A program made the translations under genes and the position numbers. The notes under the pieces were generated by a model. It was not told the origin of the DNA. It did not search any database and saw only the letters and a program-made list of their open reading frames with translations. Shown here in pieces: positions 49,385 to 61,093 of a DNA stretch of 64,000 bases. This stretch comes from Ampelocalamus luodianensis (lineage: Eukaryota; Streptophyta; Magnoliopsida; Poales; Poaceae), in assembly GCA_036346255.1 (NCBI GenBank), contig CM070640.1, positions 41,349,238 to 41,413,237 on the forward strand. The letters run 5' to 3'. Numbering within the stretch: position 1 is the stretch's first letter; each line of letters opens with the position of its first letter.

Positions 49385-50650
49385 TGAGATTACGATCACT
49401 GGGAGAAGAAGGACGGGTAATCTGCTCGAGACGATCTTCCCGTTCCCATGTGGCTTCATCCTCGGAGTGGTTCGACCATCGAACTTTGAGGAACTTAATC
49501 ACACGGTTCCTCGTTCGCGTTCAGACTTCTTCGAGGATACGAACGGGGCGCTCACGATAAGACAGATCTTCCCGCACATCGATATTTTCCAATGGTGTTT
49601 CCTCAACGGAACACGAAGGCATTTCTTCAATTGTGACACATGGAAAACATCGTGCACTCCTTCAAGTGTAGCCGCAACTCCAACTTGTATGCAACAGCTC
49701 CCACTTTCTTGATGATGCGATATGGCCCGCATATCGAGGAGCTAGCTTGCCCTTGACATCAAACGACGGTGTCCCTTCAAAGGCGAGACCTTGAGATACA
49801 CAAAGTCATTGGTGGAAACTCACTCACGACGGCGCCGACTGCATAGCTCTTCGCTCGGTCGAGCTACGAGCAAGTGCTCACGAATCAATCGCACTTGACT
49901 TTCACCTCATTGATCGAATCGGGCCAAAGAACCGCCTTTCACGGCCACCAGTTCAACGGTGTTCTGCAGCGCCGACCGTACAAAGCCTCAAACGGTGCCA
50001 TACCGAGACTAGCCTGGAAGCTGTTGTTGTAGGAGAACTCGGCAAGCGGTAGGCACTTCTCCCAATTCTTCCCATAGGAAAGAACACAAGCACGGAGCAT
50101 ATCTTCAAGCACTGATTGACGCGCTCCGTCTGACCATCGGTCTGAGGATGATAGGCCGTGCTGAAAGTAAGACGAGTTCCCATGGCCTCCTGCAGACTAT
50201 GCCAAAACCGAGAGGTAAACAACGCCCCACGGTCAGACACAATCGTCTTGGGTACACCATGCAAACTCACAATCCTTGATACATAGAGCTCGGCTAGAGG
50301 TTCCACACGAGCTGACTCTTGACCGAAAGGAAATGCACCACTTTAGTTAGCTTTGTCAATGACAACCCAAATGGCGTCGTTTCCCTTGGATGAGCAGGGC
50401 AAACCAGTGATGAAATCCATGCCTCGAATCCCACTTCCACTGCATATAGGCAAGGGTGAAGAAGACCATTGGGCGCCGATGCTCGGCCTTGACGCGACAA
50501 CATACGTCACATCTGGCAACGAACCTGGCAATCTCGCGCTTCATGCGAGTCCACCAGAATCTCTGACGCAGATCTTGATACATTTTGGTGGCCCCGGGAT
50601 GGATGGACAAAGGCGAATCATGGGCCTCCTGAAGAATCAAATCCCGCACT
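49385..50650 (-). pseudogene. Element C integrase with C-terminal chromodomain (broken frames)
   Basis: Zinc-binding part: ATKMYQDLRQRFWW and RFVARCDVC near 50480-50600. The core reads MDFITGLP, ETIVSDRG-type wording (KTIVSDRGALFTSRFW), and TDGQTERVNQ near 50130-50260, so the three acidic residues are preserved. The C-terminal part reads HDVFHVSQLKKCLRVP near 49620-49675, and then in another frame VIKFLKVRWSNHSEDEATW, a chromodomain, at about 49430-49490. The chromodomain identifies a chromovirus. At least three frame changes occur across this stretch, for example after TERVNQ, where one base of a CAGG is missing. Confidence 0.9.
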
Positions 50651-52090
50651 CAGGACCTTTGGGACCACAAGACGCCGCCCAAACCACACAACACCGTGCT
50701 CATCTTACGTAAAGCATTTAGCCGAACCATCCTCGATGTTACGCTTGATTTTGCCATACCAACATCGATTCTTTGTCTTGACTTGATTTGATCCACCAAG
50801 GTTGGTTGCACAATCGTGGCGATGAGGGAACCGTGCTCAACCAAACCCAAGTTGAGACGCTGAAATTCTGCAAGAAGTGCAGGTTGCTGCTCTTGGATCA
50901 TCAGAGTATTGCAATACACCTTTCGGCTAAGTGCATCAGCAACCACATTGGCCTTGCCAGGATGATACTGAATACCCATATCATAATCTTTGATCAATTC
51001 TAGCCATCTCCTCTGCTCGAGGTTCAGATCCGCCGAGTGAATAAGTATTTCAAACTCTTGTGATCGGAATACACCTCACGGTTTTCCGATCAAATAATGC
51101 CGCCAAATCTTGAGTGCATGAACTCTCGCAGCAAGCTCTAAATCATGGGTGGGATAGTTGAGCTCATGAGGCCTCAGTGCCTAGATGCATAGGCAAGCGC
51201 CTTGCCTTCTTGCATAAGAACACACCCGAGTCCCGACGAGAGGCATCGCAATAAATATCGAAGTTCTTGTGGATATCGGAAGAGTAAGGACTGAGTGAAG
51301 TCAATCGCTGTTTGAGCTCCCAAAGCTCTCATCACAAGCAGAGGACCACACAAACTTCTTGTCCTTCTTGAGCAATTCGGTCATTGGCTTTGCGATCTTG
51401 GAGAAGTTCTCGATAAAGCGGCGGTAGTAGCCCGCTAGACCAAGAAAACTCCGCACATCGTTGATCGACTTGGCCGGCCCCAAGATAGAACATCGCGACT
51501 TTGTTTGGGATCTACACTATTCCTCCAACTGAAAGAACATGGCCCAAAAATGCCACTTCCTTCAACCGAACTCACATTTGCTTGAACTTTGCATACGGTG
51601 ATGCTCCATAACTTGCCCAAAATAATCTTGGATGCTCGGCATGCTCGCTTGATCTTGGAATAGATAAGAATATCATCAATAAAGACCACCACAAATTTGT
51701 CCAAATACTCCATGAATACTGAATTCATAAGGTTCATGAACAAAGTGGAGCATTGGTTAGACCGAAAGACATGACGGTGTACTCGTATAGGCCATAACGA
51801 GTAGTGAAAGCCGTCTTCGAATATCCTCACCGATCCGGACTTGATGATAGCCCGATCTCGAGATCAATCTTGGAGAACACCGGGCTCCGGACAACCGGTC
51901 AAAAGATCATCAATGCGGGCGAGAGATATTTGTTCTTCACCGTCACTTCATTGAGAGGACGGTAATCAACACACATGCGCAAAGTCTTGTCCTTCTTCTT
52001 CACAAAGATCACCTGACAACCCCAAGGAGATGGCGGGGCGGATGAAACCCTTTGCTTGGAGCTCACCAAGCGCTTCTTCAATTCTTCTAG
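50651..52090 (-). pseudogene. Element C reverse transcriptase and RNase H (broken frames)
   Basis: RT: QVIFVKKKDKTLRMCVDYRP near 51960-52020, ITRYG-type wording in another frame near 51790-51830, and the catalytic FVVVFIDDILIYSK at about 51660-51700. RNase H: SFLGLAGYYRRFIENFSKIA near 51400-51460, and YDMGIQYHPGKANVVADALS near 50930-50990. Interruptions are numerous and short, with one- or two-base losses, unlike the long unbroken frames expected of a recent insertion. Confidence 0.9.
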
Positions 52091-53703
52091 CTCATTGGGA
52101 GGCATTCGACACGGCGCCTTGAAATCGGAGCGATGCACGGCAGCAACTCGATGACAAACTCCGGATCTCGAACCGGAGGCATCCTGTAAATCTTGGAAAG
52201 ACATCCCCAAAGTCGATACTATGGGAACATCCCGAATCCGCAAGGTCGCTTCCGCTTCTATTGCACATAGATGCGGCCCGAAGCCGCGCGAAAATCCGAC
52301 TGCCGCCGGAAGGGGTCGGTAAGATAGACAGTCTTCTGGCACAATCAATCGCCCCAAGTCTTTGGGACAACCAATCCATGCCAAGAATCACATCCGACTT
52401 GCCGAACAGAGCGAGAATAAGATTTGCTAAAAATCCCACTCCCTTGACTATGATAGGAACATCCGGCATTGTAAATCGGCTCTCATTTCCGACCGGAGCG
52501 GATGAGCAAAGGAACTTCTAAAGGAACACAATGAAGACCACTAGCAGCAGCAAAGGATCTTGAAATAAAGAATGCGATGCTCGAGAATCAAATAATCTGC
52601 AGCGGGATGAGAATTAACAAGAAGTGTACCCATCACAACATCCGCGCCTCCGAGCCTCCTCGGTGAAAGGTGGTTCACTCGGCCGCTCGCACTCGGGCTT
52701 CGGATCATCTTCCGTCGGTGGGTGACCACTCCCGCCGCGTCCTCCATTAGGACGAGGGGTCTGCAACACTCGAGGCGAGCATTCGCATAATGGCCCTTGT
52801 TGTGGCGGCGAAAACAAGTGACCTCGGCCGCCGGATTGCGGAGGCCGCTCTGTCTTGGATCGCAGCGCACGTGGCTGGCTCACGGCTGTGGTGGGCGAGG
52901 AGCTGGTGCGAGATGGCCTCGGCGCGGTGGAGCAAAAGAACGAGCCACAGTGCTTGCCCGGCCGAGGACGAACGAGGTGGTGTGAGTAGACGATCGCCTC
53001 CCATTTGCGCTATGGACTCGCCAGCCGCTTTCGCTTTATGCTCGGCAACAATGGCCTTATCTACCAAGGCACGAAAGTCCGAGAAGTCCACAATAGATAG
53101 CTTGTCCCGCAGCTCCTCGGACAAGCCATCCATAAACTTCTCTGCTAGCCTCATCGAGAGCCACCTCTCCGAGCATAACGAGCCGGATGATTGAACTCGC
53201 ATGTACTCCGTCACGATTTGCGCCCTTGCTTGAGCACGAAACTCCTTCTTCTTGACTTCATCGGGCCATCGGATGTGGGCCCGACGAAAGTCGATCGAAC
53301 TCTTCCCACGCGACCACATGGCCGCGGGCGCATGGCGAGATAGTTCTCCCACCATGAGAGTGCGCCCTCAAGCCGGTGGGGCGCGAAGAGTGCCTTATCC
53401 TGCGCTGGCATCGAGCTATGTTGAGCTTTCGCTCAACCATGCGCAGCCAATCATCTGCATCGAGAGGGTCCTCGAGCGGGAGAAAGTCGGCGGTGCGTGC
53501 GGAGGAACTCGCAAGTCCCCGCGAGTCGGTGGCCGCCACCACCGGCAGGAGTGGAGGTATTCCTAGCAATAACCTCCAAGATGCGCGTCGGTCCATGCGG
53601 TTTCGCTCGATCCGGCGAGAACCTCAGCCATGGTCGGAGGAGGGGGAAGCTCCTCATCATGACCAGCTGGCTGATTCCGACCACTACGGGTTCCGCCAGC
53701 CAT
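52091..53703 (-). pseudogene. Element C gag and protease (broken frames)
   Basis: The gag start codon on the minus strand is at 53701-53703, giving MAGGTRSGRNQPAGHDEEL. The core includes PLDADDWLRMVERKLNIARC near 53440-53500. The nucleocapsid knuckle near 52770-52830 reads CFRRHNKGHYAN, where the second zinc Cys is Arg. Protease-end wording VILGMDWLSQRLGAIDCARR lies near 52335-52395. Frames change several times between these points. Confidence 0.88.
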
Positions 53704-54089
53704 CCTGTTCCACTAAAACAAGTTAGCAACAATTTAAAAGCAAGAAAGCCCGAAATTTATCAAAGCGGTCGAGAAACAAACACAACGCAGATAAAGTTCG
53801 ACCAAAAAATCGGACATATAACTACTCACTTTACATCTTACCCTATTATTCCCACGATTTTCCATAGTTCTCCCAAAACTAATTCCACCAGCTAAGTAAC
53901 TACCTTTTGAAAAGGGAAGAGAGAAACCAAGTTCTCAAAACTCAAATTAGAGTAAGGTGAGAGTAGAAAGCTAAGATAGGTAAGGAATAAAATCGAGAAT
54001 CGCCTAGGTTTCATAAACCTTTTATAATTTGAAAATAAGACTTTCAAAATATCCTAAGGACGACTATGCTTGGGTTGCTACGGTCGAAT

Positions 54090-54101
54090 GGCTCGATACC
54101 A
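54090..54101 (-). promoter_or_regulatory. Element C primer-binding site with one base missing
   Basis: The minus strand reads TGGTATCGAGCC, against TGGTATCAGAGCC in element B. The A of the CAG is missing. It lies 4 nt from the end of the 5' LTR at 54106. Confidence 0.9.
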
Positions 54102-54105
54102 ACTT

Positions 54106-57100
54106 TGTGAGGACCCCAATTTATTTGGTTTGTAATGCTTAACCAACCACCGGTCCTAGCATCACAAATCAAATAAATCGATCCTCGAGATATGTATACT
54201 TCCCGAGCGGTATACACACCTCACAACAAAAGTATGCATCAACTCCATTCCAAACATAGAGTCCAAACATCACACTACAAGCGGAAGATAAACAAATAGT
54301 AACAATATTACAGGACATAGGCCGGCGGGCCACAAGATACACAAATAGACAACAACGGCAGTGAAGCAAAAGTGCCATAAGATGGCTATAAACAAAGCCA
54401 ATCGGTGTGCCTCCAACCCACAAGGCATCGGCCAGGACCGCCAAGACTAGTCGTCACCCACGGCGGCAAAGCCACTCACGAAGTGAGGCCCCGAGGCTCA
54501 CCTTCTTCCTCTGCAACAAAAACATTAAGCAAAGCACACGAGTACAAAGATTGTCTTTGTACCCGCAAGACCGAGCGTGTGAACTAGCGGACTGCTCATA
54601 TGCTACATGCGAGCTTGTTTGGTGGAGGTCATATGGTTCATTTGCATAAAGCCAATTTTCATTTGCAATAATGTAATACAGTTTAAAGGCAAGTTTGCAA
54701 TTCATTTTTAATGTTGAAATACAGAAGGATAATAATAGCAAAAGAGTAAGTAAAAACATCCTAGAAGTGACTATCCCAATAGTCACCACAACAATAGCAC
54801 GAATCCCAGTTCGTACCACCCATCAAGTTTTAATTTAAATGTTGTAGTCTAACTCTTGGAAGACCTTGCCAAGCGTGTCCATAACCTAGGGCGAGGCTAT
54901 TCGAATAGTTTGAACCTGCGGGTGTACCAATGTACCCACACTTCGCATCCTTTAAGCCAAAACACACTTAGAAGGTATGCAACACACTAAGTCCTACGAG
55001 ACTGTTTCCAATATTGTGTATTAACTACGAGCCGCTCGTATGGATAGAAACCCATACGCTTACATGGTAAAGCCGAAAAGACAACTACCCACTCGGGATA
55101 AAGCTTTTGGGCAACTACCATGCTCCCACCTCCATCCCTCCTGCGACCTCCTGCGACCCTGAGCCAATACACGCCAAAGTACTAGGTCAAGAGAGGTCCC
55201 ATATACTCTAGTGTGGTTAGCACGCAAAATGCTTGGTTCGATGTAACAAGATGTTCGGTCCTTGTTGACTCGGGCACCATTCGATCCACACCCAATGATC
55301 ACACCAATCATACCACAGTGCCCAAGTCTAAATCATTTTTGGTTTTCAGTTTTAGTTTTTCAATTAAACATAGCAAAAATGCTGAAACAATAAGTTATAG
55401 TAAATTTTGTGTGATCAAGGTTACCGACTAAAGTCGATAACCGCCCAGTTCTACCGATAGCTAAGCATATCTAAGCAATTTGACCCGGATCTACTAAGTG
55501 ACAAGAGACCATCCAATGCCTCTAATCACAAAAATAACCTAGGCTCGGTAGTAGAGATCAATATTTTGTCTACAGGATATGCAACTACTGATTTAACTAA
55601 TCAATTTAACACAAATTAAGCAATGCATACATACAGCTGAAACAAAATATTAGACTTTAAAATACTGGGATAGGAATGATCAAACTGCTTGCCTGGGTGC
55701 TGTTGCTCAATAAGGTGCGGAGGATCGTCCTCAGGGTTGCCGCAAATATCGAATCCTAACGATCGAACATAACAGCAAATAAGAACGAATAACACCGGCA
55801 AAACTCAAACATACAACAACATCAAAACAAGCCAAAACTCACACAGCAGCCTAAGCATGAAATAACAAAATTTCAGAAACAGAGAACAATTCATTTTAAG
55901 TTATTAATAATTTTCTATGAATTTTCTAAGCTAAAAACACAACAAGCACTAGTTAATTACTTAACAGATTTTCATGAACGAAACAGTGTGCAAAACCTAT
56001 TCTAATAGTTAGTATACTGAAAATGAAATTTTCTGAATTGGGTTCATTGAATTTGGACAATTATTGGAAGAGATATGCATTTTCTAATTTAGAAGATACC
56101 TAAGGCATCATTTTATTAATTAACAGATTCTTGCTACAGAGACATGGATGAAACTAATTTTTGTAAATAATACATTTAAAAAGAAAATTAACAGCACTGG
56201 TTTCATGCAATTTGGATAAAAATTGAATTAGCTATGCATTTTACAAGTTTAATTGATTTAACAGTGCAACAGAAACGCATTTCAGAAATACTAAAGCACT
56301 TAATACTTCTTCTCGTATGCACGGCTAGCCCGACCAGCGAGCGAGCGGGCCGCGCGAAAATGCTGACCAGAGCGGACTGCCCGCATAAGGTGACGTCGAA
56401 GGCGTATTCAAAGAATACGTCTTCGGCTTAACAGAACGTAATCCTAACACATATGCCCAGCAAAATACGCTTCATGAAAGAGAAAACGCATTAACAAAAC
56501 TACACAATCCCTAACTGACATTCCGGGCCCACATAACAGAGACTCAGAGAATTAAAACGATTAGATTTGAATCCTAAAACAGGTTTAACACCGAGAGGGC
56601 CCACAAGTCAGTGACCTAACAGAACCAGGTTTAGCGATAACTAAGCCGCGGCGGCTCGTCGCACGCACGCGACGGGACGCGGCGCGCGACGCGCGGTGTT
56701 CTAGCAACCCGGTGAGTTTCAAGGCGAGTGAGTGGTACCTTAAGGTTCGCAAAGACCTCACGAACCGGTGGCGGTGGCGCGAGCCCAATGGTCGCGGAGA
56801 TGGGCTCACGACGGCCGGAGGCGGAGAAGAAGCTACGGCTCTCGCAGAGAAGACGCTACAGACTTCGAGAAGCTTCGGGAAGGTGCGCCACGGAATCGCC
56901 TCGACTCCAGGAGCAATAAGCACAAGATAACGTCGAAGAAGAAGGTCCGAGGCGGCCGGAATTGCCACGGCGGCGGAACACCGTGATTGGAGAAGAAAGG
57001 GTCGCGCAGCCTCAACGATGCACCAAAGACAAAAATGAAGCCATCATTAGCTTCAGTGCATCAATGCGATCCGAAGGGACCAAGTGTCGGCCGAAACTCA

Positions 57101-58245
57101 CGAGCACTAGCAAGCTTGCAGAGCCGAGACCAACGGAGTTGGGGGCGAAGAAGTGGCTCGGACGATTCACCGGATGCCACGAGCTCGGGATGGGAAAAAT
57201 GGATGCGGCACCGAGTGTGGTTCACGATGGTGAGGTTGCGGGCTCAAGGGCTTCTCCAACGCGGCGGTGCTACTCGTTTCCTTCTCGGCGAAACAAGAAA
57301 TCGGGCGGAGATAACACGAAGCGCAAAGGAGAAGAAGTGGATGAGCTCGTGTCTTTTATGAAGTCACGGCGATGCCTCCCACGGACACGAGGGCATAAAG
57401 GTGGCGGCGGCAGGTGCGTGGCAAACATGCACGCACGCCGCGAGCTCCGGTGAGGTGCGGAGAAGACGAGGTTGATGCTTGGCGGTGGGACCCACATGTC
57501 GGCGACAAACAAGCGGTGCGAACCGTGGTTTGATTTGATCGAAGAACACACCGACCGTTGGATCTAAAACGGACGGTGGGATTGGTGTATGCATTCGACA
57601 GTCGGTTGCATACGCGGCGTGGATCGTTCGATCTTCATCGGACGGTTACGATCGATTGGACTCGCAGCAGTGCAGCTAGGCGGTGCGACCGAGTCAAGTG
57701 GTGCGGGTCGGACTCGAGCCCGAGTTGGGTTCGGGCCCGAGGAACAGACTTTTAGAATTTGATTTAAAAGACAGAGAAGGTTTGGGAATTTTTAGAGGTA
57801 GCTCCTGAGCTCCAAAAATTTCAGAAATTTTTATGGTAGCTACTAGGGACAGAGGACAACCTTGTATAATTTTTCCAGAACTTTTATGCACTGCATTGTT
57901 CTAGAGAAAATTCACAAGCTGCTGTACAGGAGTTTGACCAGATTTCAAACAGAGTTGACTTGGCCATTTGAAATAGCAAACAAAATCTAAAAATTGTGAA
58001 ATAATTCAGGGAGGTAGATAGGATGATCAAGATGCTAGGAAAAATAGTTTCAGAGGATGATCACAATTTTGAAGGCTAAGAATCTGATAACAACAATTTC
58101 CAATCACAAGAATTAAATTCTACAAATTGGAAATTGCTAGGGAAAATTGTAGAAACTTTCAAATGATTTGAAGAGACAACAAAAGTTTTTATTTCTCCTC
58201 AAAATTTTACATTTGAAATACAAACCCTAAGTTAGGGCTGTTACA
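54106..58245 (-). repeat. Element C 5' LTR (4140 bp)
   Basis: It has the same termini as the 3' LTR, and the palindrome CTATTCGAATAG at 54897-54908. The PBS is directly inside. Differences from the 3' LTR are concentrated at CAG/CTG positions in the parts I aligned. Confidence 0.95.
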
Positions 58246-58400
58246 TGGCGGCTCAAGAGGGAAGGTGCCTCCAGAGATGGAAGACAGAATGGGCAAAAAT
58301 GGAAAGCGGGAAGGGATATGGGTTGCCAATTTAGGAAAGAAATCAAATTCAAACCAAATTCAAGAAAATTTTGAAATTTCCAAATTTTTGAGATGTTTCA
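58246..58400 (-). repeat. Outer end of the element A 5' LTR (inferred)
   Basis: After the TSD copy of element C the sequence continues as LTR-like and AT-rich, and ends GAGATGTTTCA at 58400 (minus sense start TGAAACATCTC). This is a plausible LTR start for the family. Confidence 0.5.
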
Positions 58401-59949
58401 CTCCCCGCATCACGTCACTGGATTGCAGGCGGTACCGTTAGTCCGATCTCGAGTCTTCGGTCAGTAGCGGGGTGGACTAGGATTTCTCGGATGAGTGTTT
58501 GGAGTTAATAAAATATTATTTAATGAAAAAACAAAGGTTTACAATAGCAAAAATCAAGGTGCAAAATTTTCATATTAGAGATAACACCTCAAATAATTTA
58601 GAGAAATTTAAAAATAATCAAGAAAAAATGTTGTATCAGAAATTTGGGATTTAGGATTGAGGAATTGAGAAATGGCAATGCACCTATGCTGCTGTCGACA
58701 TGTGTAGGTTGCCTGGGCTGCTGACTCGCATCCCCTCCCTAGGGCCACGACTCCGAGGAGGCCCGACTATGTCCCACTCATCACCCACATTCTTGACGCT
58801 TGCTACATTGCTCCTACCTCCTAGACAACGCGCTCCCACTCTTCACATGCCGCCACTGAGGTCTGTCCAAAGCCTAGGAGCTGCCCTCGCCTTTGCTTGC
58901 AGCAAATCGACTCACCCAACACCTAGTTGCCTCGTGTGCCAGCGCTACCTAATGGTCTGAGAGAGAGAGAAAGAGAGGTTAGGACTTGGTTTGAGGGGGA
59001 GGGTGTCTCCAAATGGGCTGAAAACTATTTGGTTGGGGAGCTGAGCCAAACTAATTGAGACGAATTGGGAAGGGGGAGATGTGGGAGTGGGATAAAATCT
59101 ATTGGAGGTAAAACTGTGTGAAGTATTTAGCCTAATTATCAATATATATGCATAATATACCTACTAAATACAAAGTATTTCACAAAAAATGGGTGTTCAG
59201 CTGAACACCCATGACCCATATTAGGATCGCCCCTAGTCAGCAGCAACACGAGGTTCTGCACCCACAGCCAGAAGCGACTCCTGCTCAGCTTGATCAAGCA
59301 CCTGCCCAGCTTGCCCGAGTTCTGGTAGACTACAAGACGTGGTCCAAGGATGACCGGAAGACACTTAGGGCACAGGGCAAACAAATTTTATTAGCACTAG
59401 TGCGACATAACATCGGCCCTGGATTCACGACACGTAACCAGTGTTATATAGTACCTGAGAGTTTGATTAGATGCTTCAAGTGCATCTAGGCCCGATGCCA
59501 CATAGCACCAGTGCCATAATTGTTTTTGGGCAAGGGACCCCCTACAACGAGCCGGTAAGGATGGCTACAAATGATCGCTTTACTCCTTAACCCAGCAGGA
59601 CATATACGAGACAATCTACAGAGAGATGAAAATGGACGATCAGAAGAGGATCATGTTGGACTGTGTTAGCGACTAGAGGGGGCATGAATAGGAGACCATG
59701 TTTTCCTTTCTAGAATTCTACTCTTTTTTCACTCCAATAGCTATGTGAAACTTTGAAGATCAATGTCTACAACTTATAGCGGAAGAATTAAACTAAAAAA
59801 AAGATGCTCAACCACAAAACCCCTTTGGCCAGTGACCGCTGGAGCGGTCTGACCTCTCCTTAGACTGACATAAAAATCAACACGATTTTGGATCCACAAA
59901 ATAACCTAACTTTTGATCTACAAATCCAAATCACTTGATATTTCAGACA
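58401..59949. other. Unassigned intergenic stretch
   Basis: No convincing gene. There is an AT-rich part to 58680 and a mixed part with low-complexity open frames. A 24-bp perfect palindrome lies at 59189-59212 and is followed by a weak open frame (59211-59489) with TWSKDDRKTLRAQGK. That frame could be a decayed retrotransposon gag, but I cannot support it. TGTTAGCGACTAGAGGG at 59658 looks like the start of an LTR-type repeat, but no end was found. Confidence 0.4.
59189..59212. repeat. 24-bp perfect palindrome
   Basis: The centre GGTGTTCAGCTGAACACC extends symmetrically to AT on both sides. It could mark a transposon terminus or an extruding cruciform. No partner sequence is seen in the window. 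Confidence 0.9.
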
Positions 59950-60730
59950 CACCTTGACGAGGATCTAATAACCCTTATTTTACTATTTATTTGTAATTAG
60001 TATTATAGGTAAGTATGATGTCACACGGCTATTAAATATACCCCTTATAGTCTTAAGGGGGAGGCCAATCAGGTGGTCGTAAGTTCTTCTACGACCATCC
60101 CTACAGTCGTAAGTCCTTCTATGACTACCATGTGATCGTAAGTTTTTCTATGATCACATCTGGTCGTAAGTCCTTCTATGACCAGTACCAAGTTGTAAGG
60201 TTTTCTATGACTACCCTCTGGTCGTAAGTCCTTTTACGACTAGCTCTGTCACGACTTCTTCATAGTTAATTGAGTCCACTTGCCTGTAGGCCCAACTGAT
60301 TATGGGATCTGAGCAGCTAATATACGCAGTTATTCTCTGGAGTAACTGCATGTAACGTACCATTATCTCTGATTGATAACCGCCAGGCGACGTGGGGAGG
60401 TTACTACTCCACTGATTGCTACCATTATTACGGAATAATGAGGTGCCTCTTGACCTGGAACGACTACCTATTCACTACTATAAAAGGACTTCAGTCAGAG
60501 AGAAATGGGGGAGAGGGCAGTCAGTAGCAGCATAAGCCTAAGTATTTTCCACTAATTGTAACGAGCATACACAATACAATACACACAGGAGTAGGGTTGT
60601 TATTCTCTCTAGAGAAGGCCCGAACCTGTATAAAAATCTCTGTGTCTTTTCTGTCTGCGTGATCAATTGTGGAGACCCCCCGAATCAAATAATCTTTACG
60701 TAAGATCGGTTCTAAAACACCGACACACCT
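59950..60730 (+). mobile_element. Solo LTR (771 bp) with TSD CACCT
   Basis: The unit is 59955-60725; it starts TGACGAGG and ends ACCGACA. CACCT occurs at 59950-59954 and 60726-60730. A TATA box, CTATAAAAGG, lies at 60478-60487, so the plus strand is sense, with about 520 bp of U3. The U3 carries a six-unit hairpin array. No coding region is present. Confidence 0.85.
60074..60242 (+). repeat. Array of six small hairpins in the U3 of the solo LTR
   Basis: The units start at 60074, 60105, 60133, 60161, 60191 and 60219 (spacing 28-31 nt). Each has a 7-8 nt arm such as TGGTCGTA, a loop of about 8 nt rich in T, and the matching arm TACGACCA or TATGACCA. Unit 3 has TGATCGTA with TATGATCA, where the changes on the two arms match. 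Confidence 0.9.
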
Positions 60731-61093
60731 CAACAAGATGGTTAGCAACCATTCCAATTGAATATCGAGATGATCATAGCCAAGATTCTAAGATTTTCTT
60801 GTTTGAGTGCAAGAGGGCTCAAAACCGGGTGAAAACCAAAACTTGATCCAAAGACTTGCTCGTAGATTAAAAATGGTCAAGATGACCTTAGATCAACTTC
60901 CATACGTCCTAGAAAGCTAGAACACGGCAAAAGACCAAGGCAAAACCCCTAGAACACAAGAATCGAAAATCTCAATAAAGAGAGCAAGAATAAGAGACAA
61001 ATCATCTTTGCACGAATTTGATCAGATCAATATTGAGGAATTGAGGGTTTACAACCACTCCAACATGGAGGACACAAGCTCACTCATGAGCAC
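60731..61093. other. Unassigned spacer
   Basis: This is 363 bp of A-rich sequence without recognisable genes or repeats. It ends at the start of the next LTR. Confidence 0.4.

Larger units (their letters stand above)
45235..58250 (-). mobile_element. Complete Ty3 chromovirus-type retrotransposon 'C' with TSD TGGCG
   Basis: The element runs 45240-58245 (13,006 bp). TGGCG flanks it at 45235-45239 and 58246-58250. The two long LTRs start TGTAACAGCCC and end GGGGTCCTCACA (minus sense). The minus-strand internal region carries PBS, gag with zinc knuckle, protease, RT, RNase H, integrase, chromodomain and polypurine tract. It appears to be the youngest insertion here, since the LTRs are near-identical over long stretches. 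Frames are nevertheless broken at many points, often beside CAG/CTG. Confidence 0.96.
24326..58400 (-). mobile_element. Old Ty3 element 'A', truncated and heavily invaded
   Basis: Minus-strand order from the right: 5' LTR (pieces 58400-58246, 45239-44584 and 39644-35713), primer-binding site (35697-35709), leader ORF, gag, protease, RT, RNase H, integrase. The 3' end is lost at about 24326. Insertions in it are a solo LTR in gag, a CACTA in the LTR, element B and element C. The 5' LTR assignment for the outer pieces is inferred from layout: minus start TGAAACATC at 58400, a TATA box near 44906-44914, and a GC-rich middle. The body is certain from its domains. The 3' LTR and TSD are missing. 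Confidence 0.75.

Noticed and set aside
45240..58245. CAG/CTG differences as methylation-driven mutation
   Set aside because: Deamination of 5mC would give C-to-T transitions (TAG, CAA); the changes seen are CG with indels, so an artefact fits better.
59211..59489. A 92-codon frame with TWSKDDRKTLRAQG
   Set aside because: It weakly recalls a retrotransposon gag, but too little sequence supports this to call it.
60074..60242. Possible CRISPR array
   Set aside because: Regularly spaced hairpins, but the context is a plant LTR and there are no unique spacers of constant length and no cas genes.
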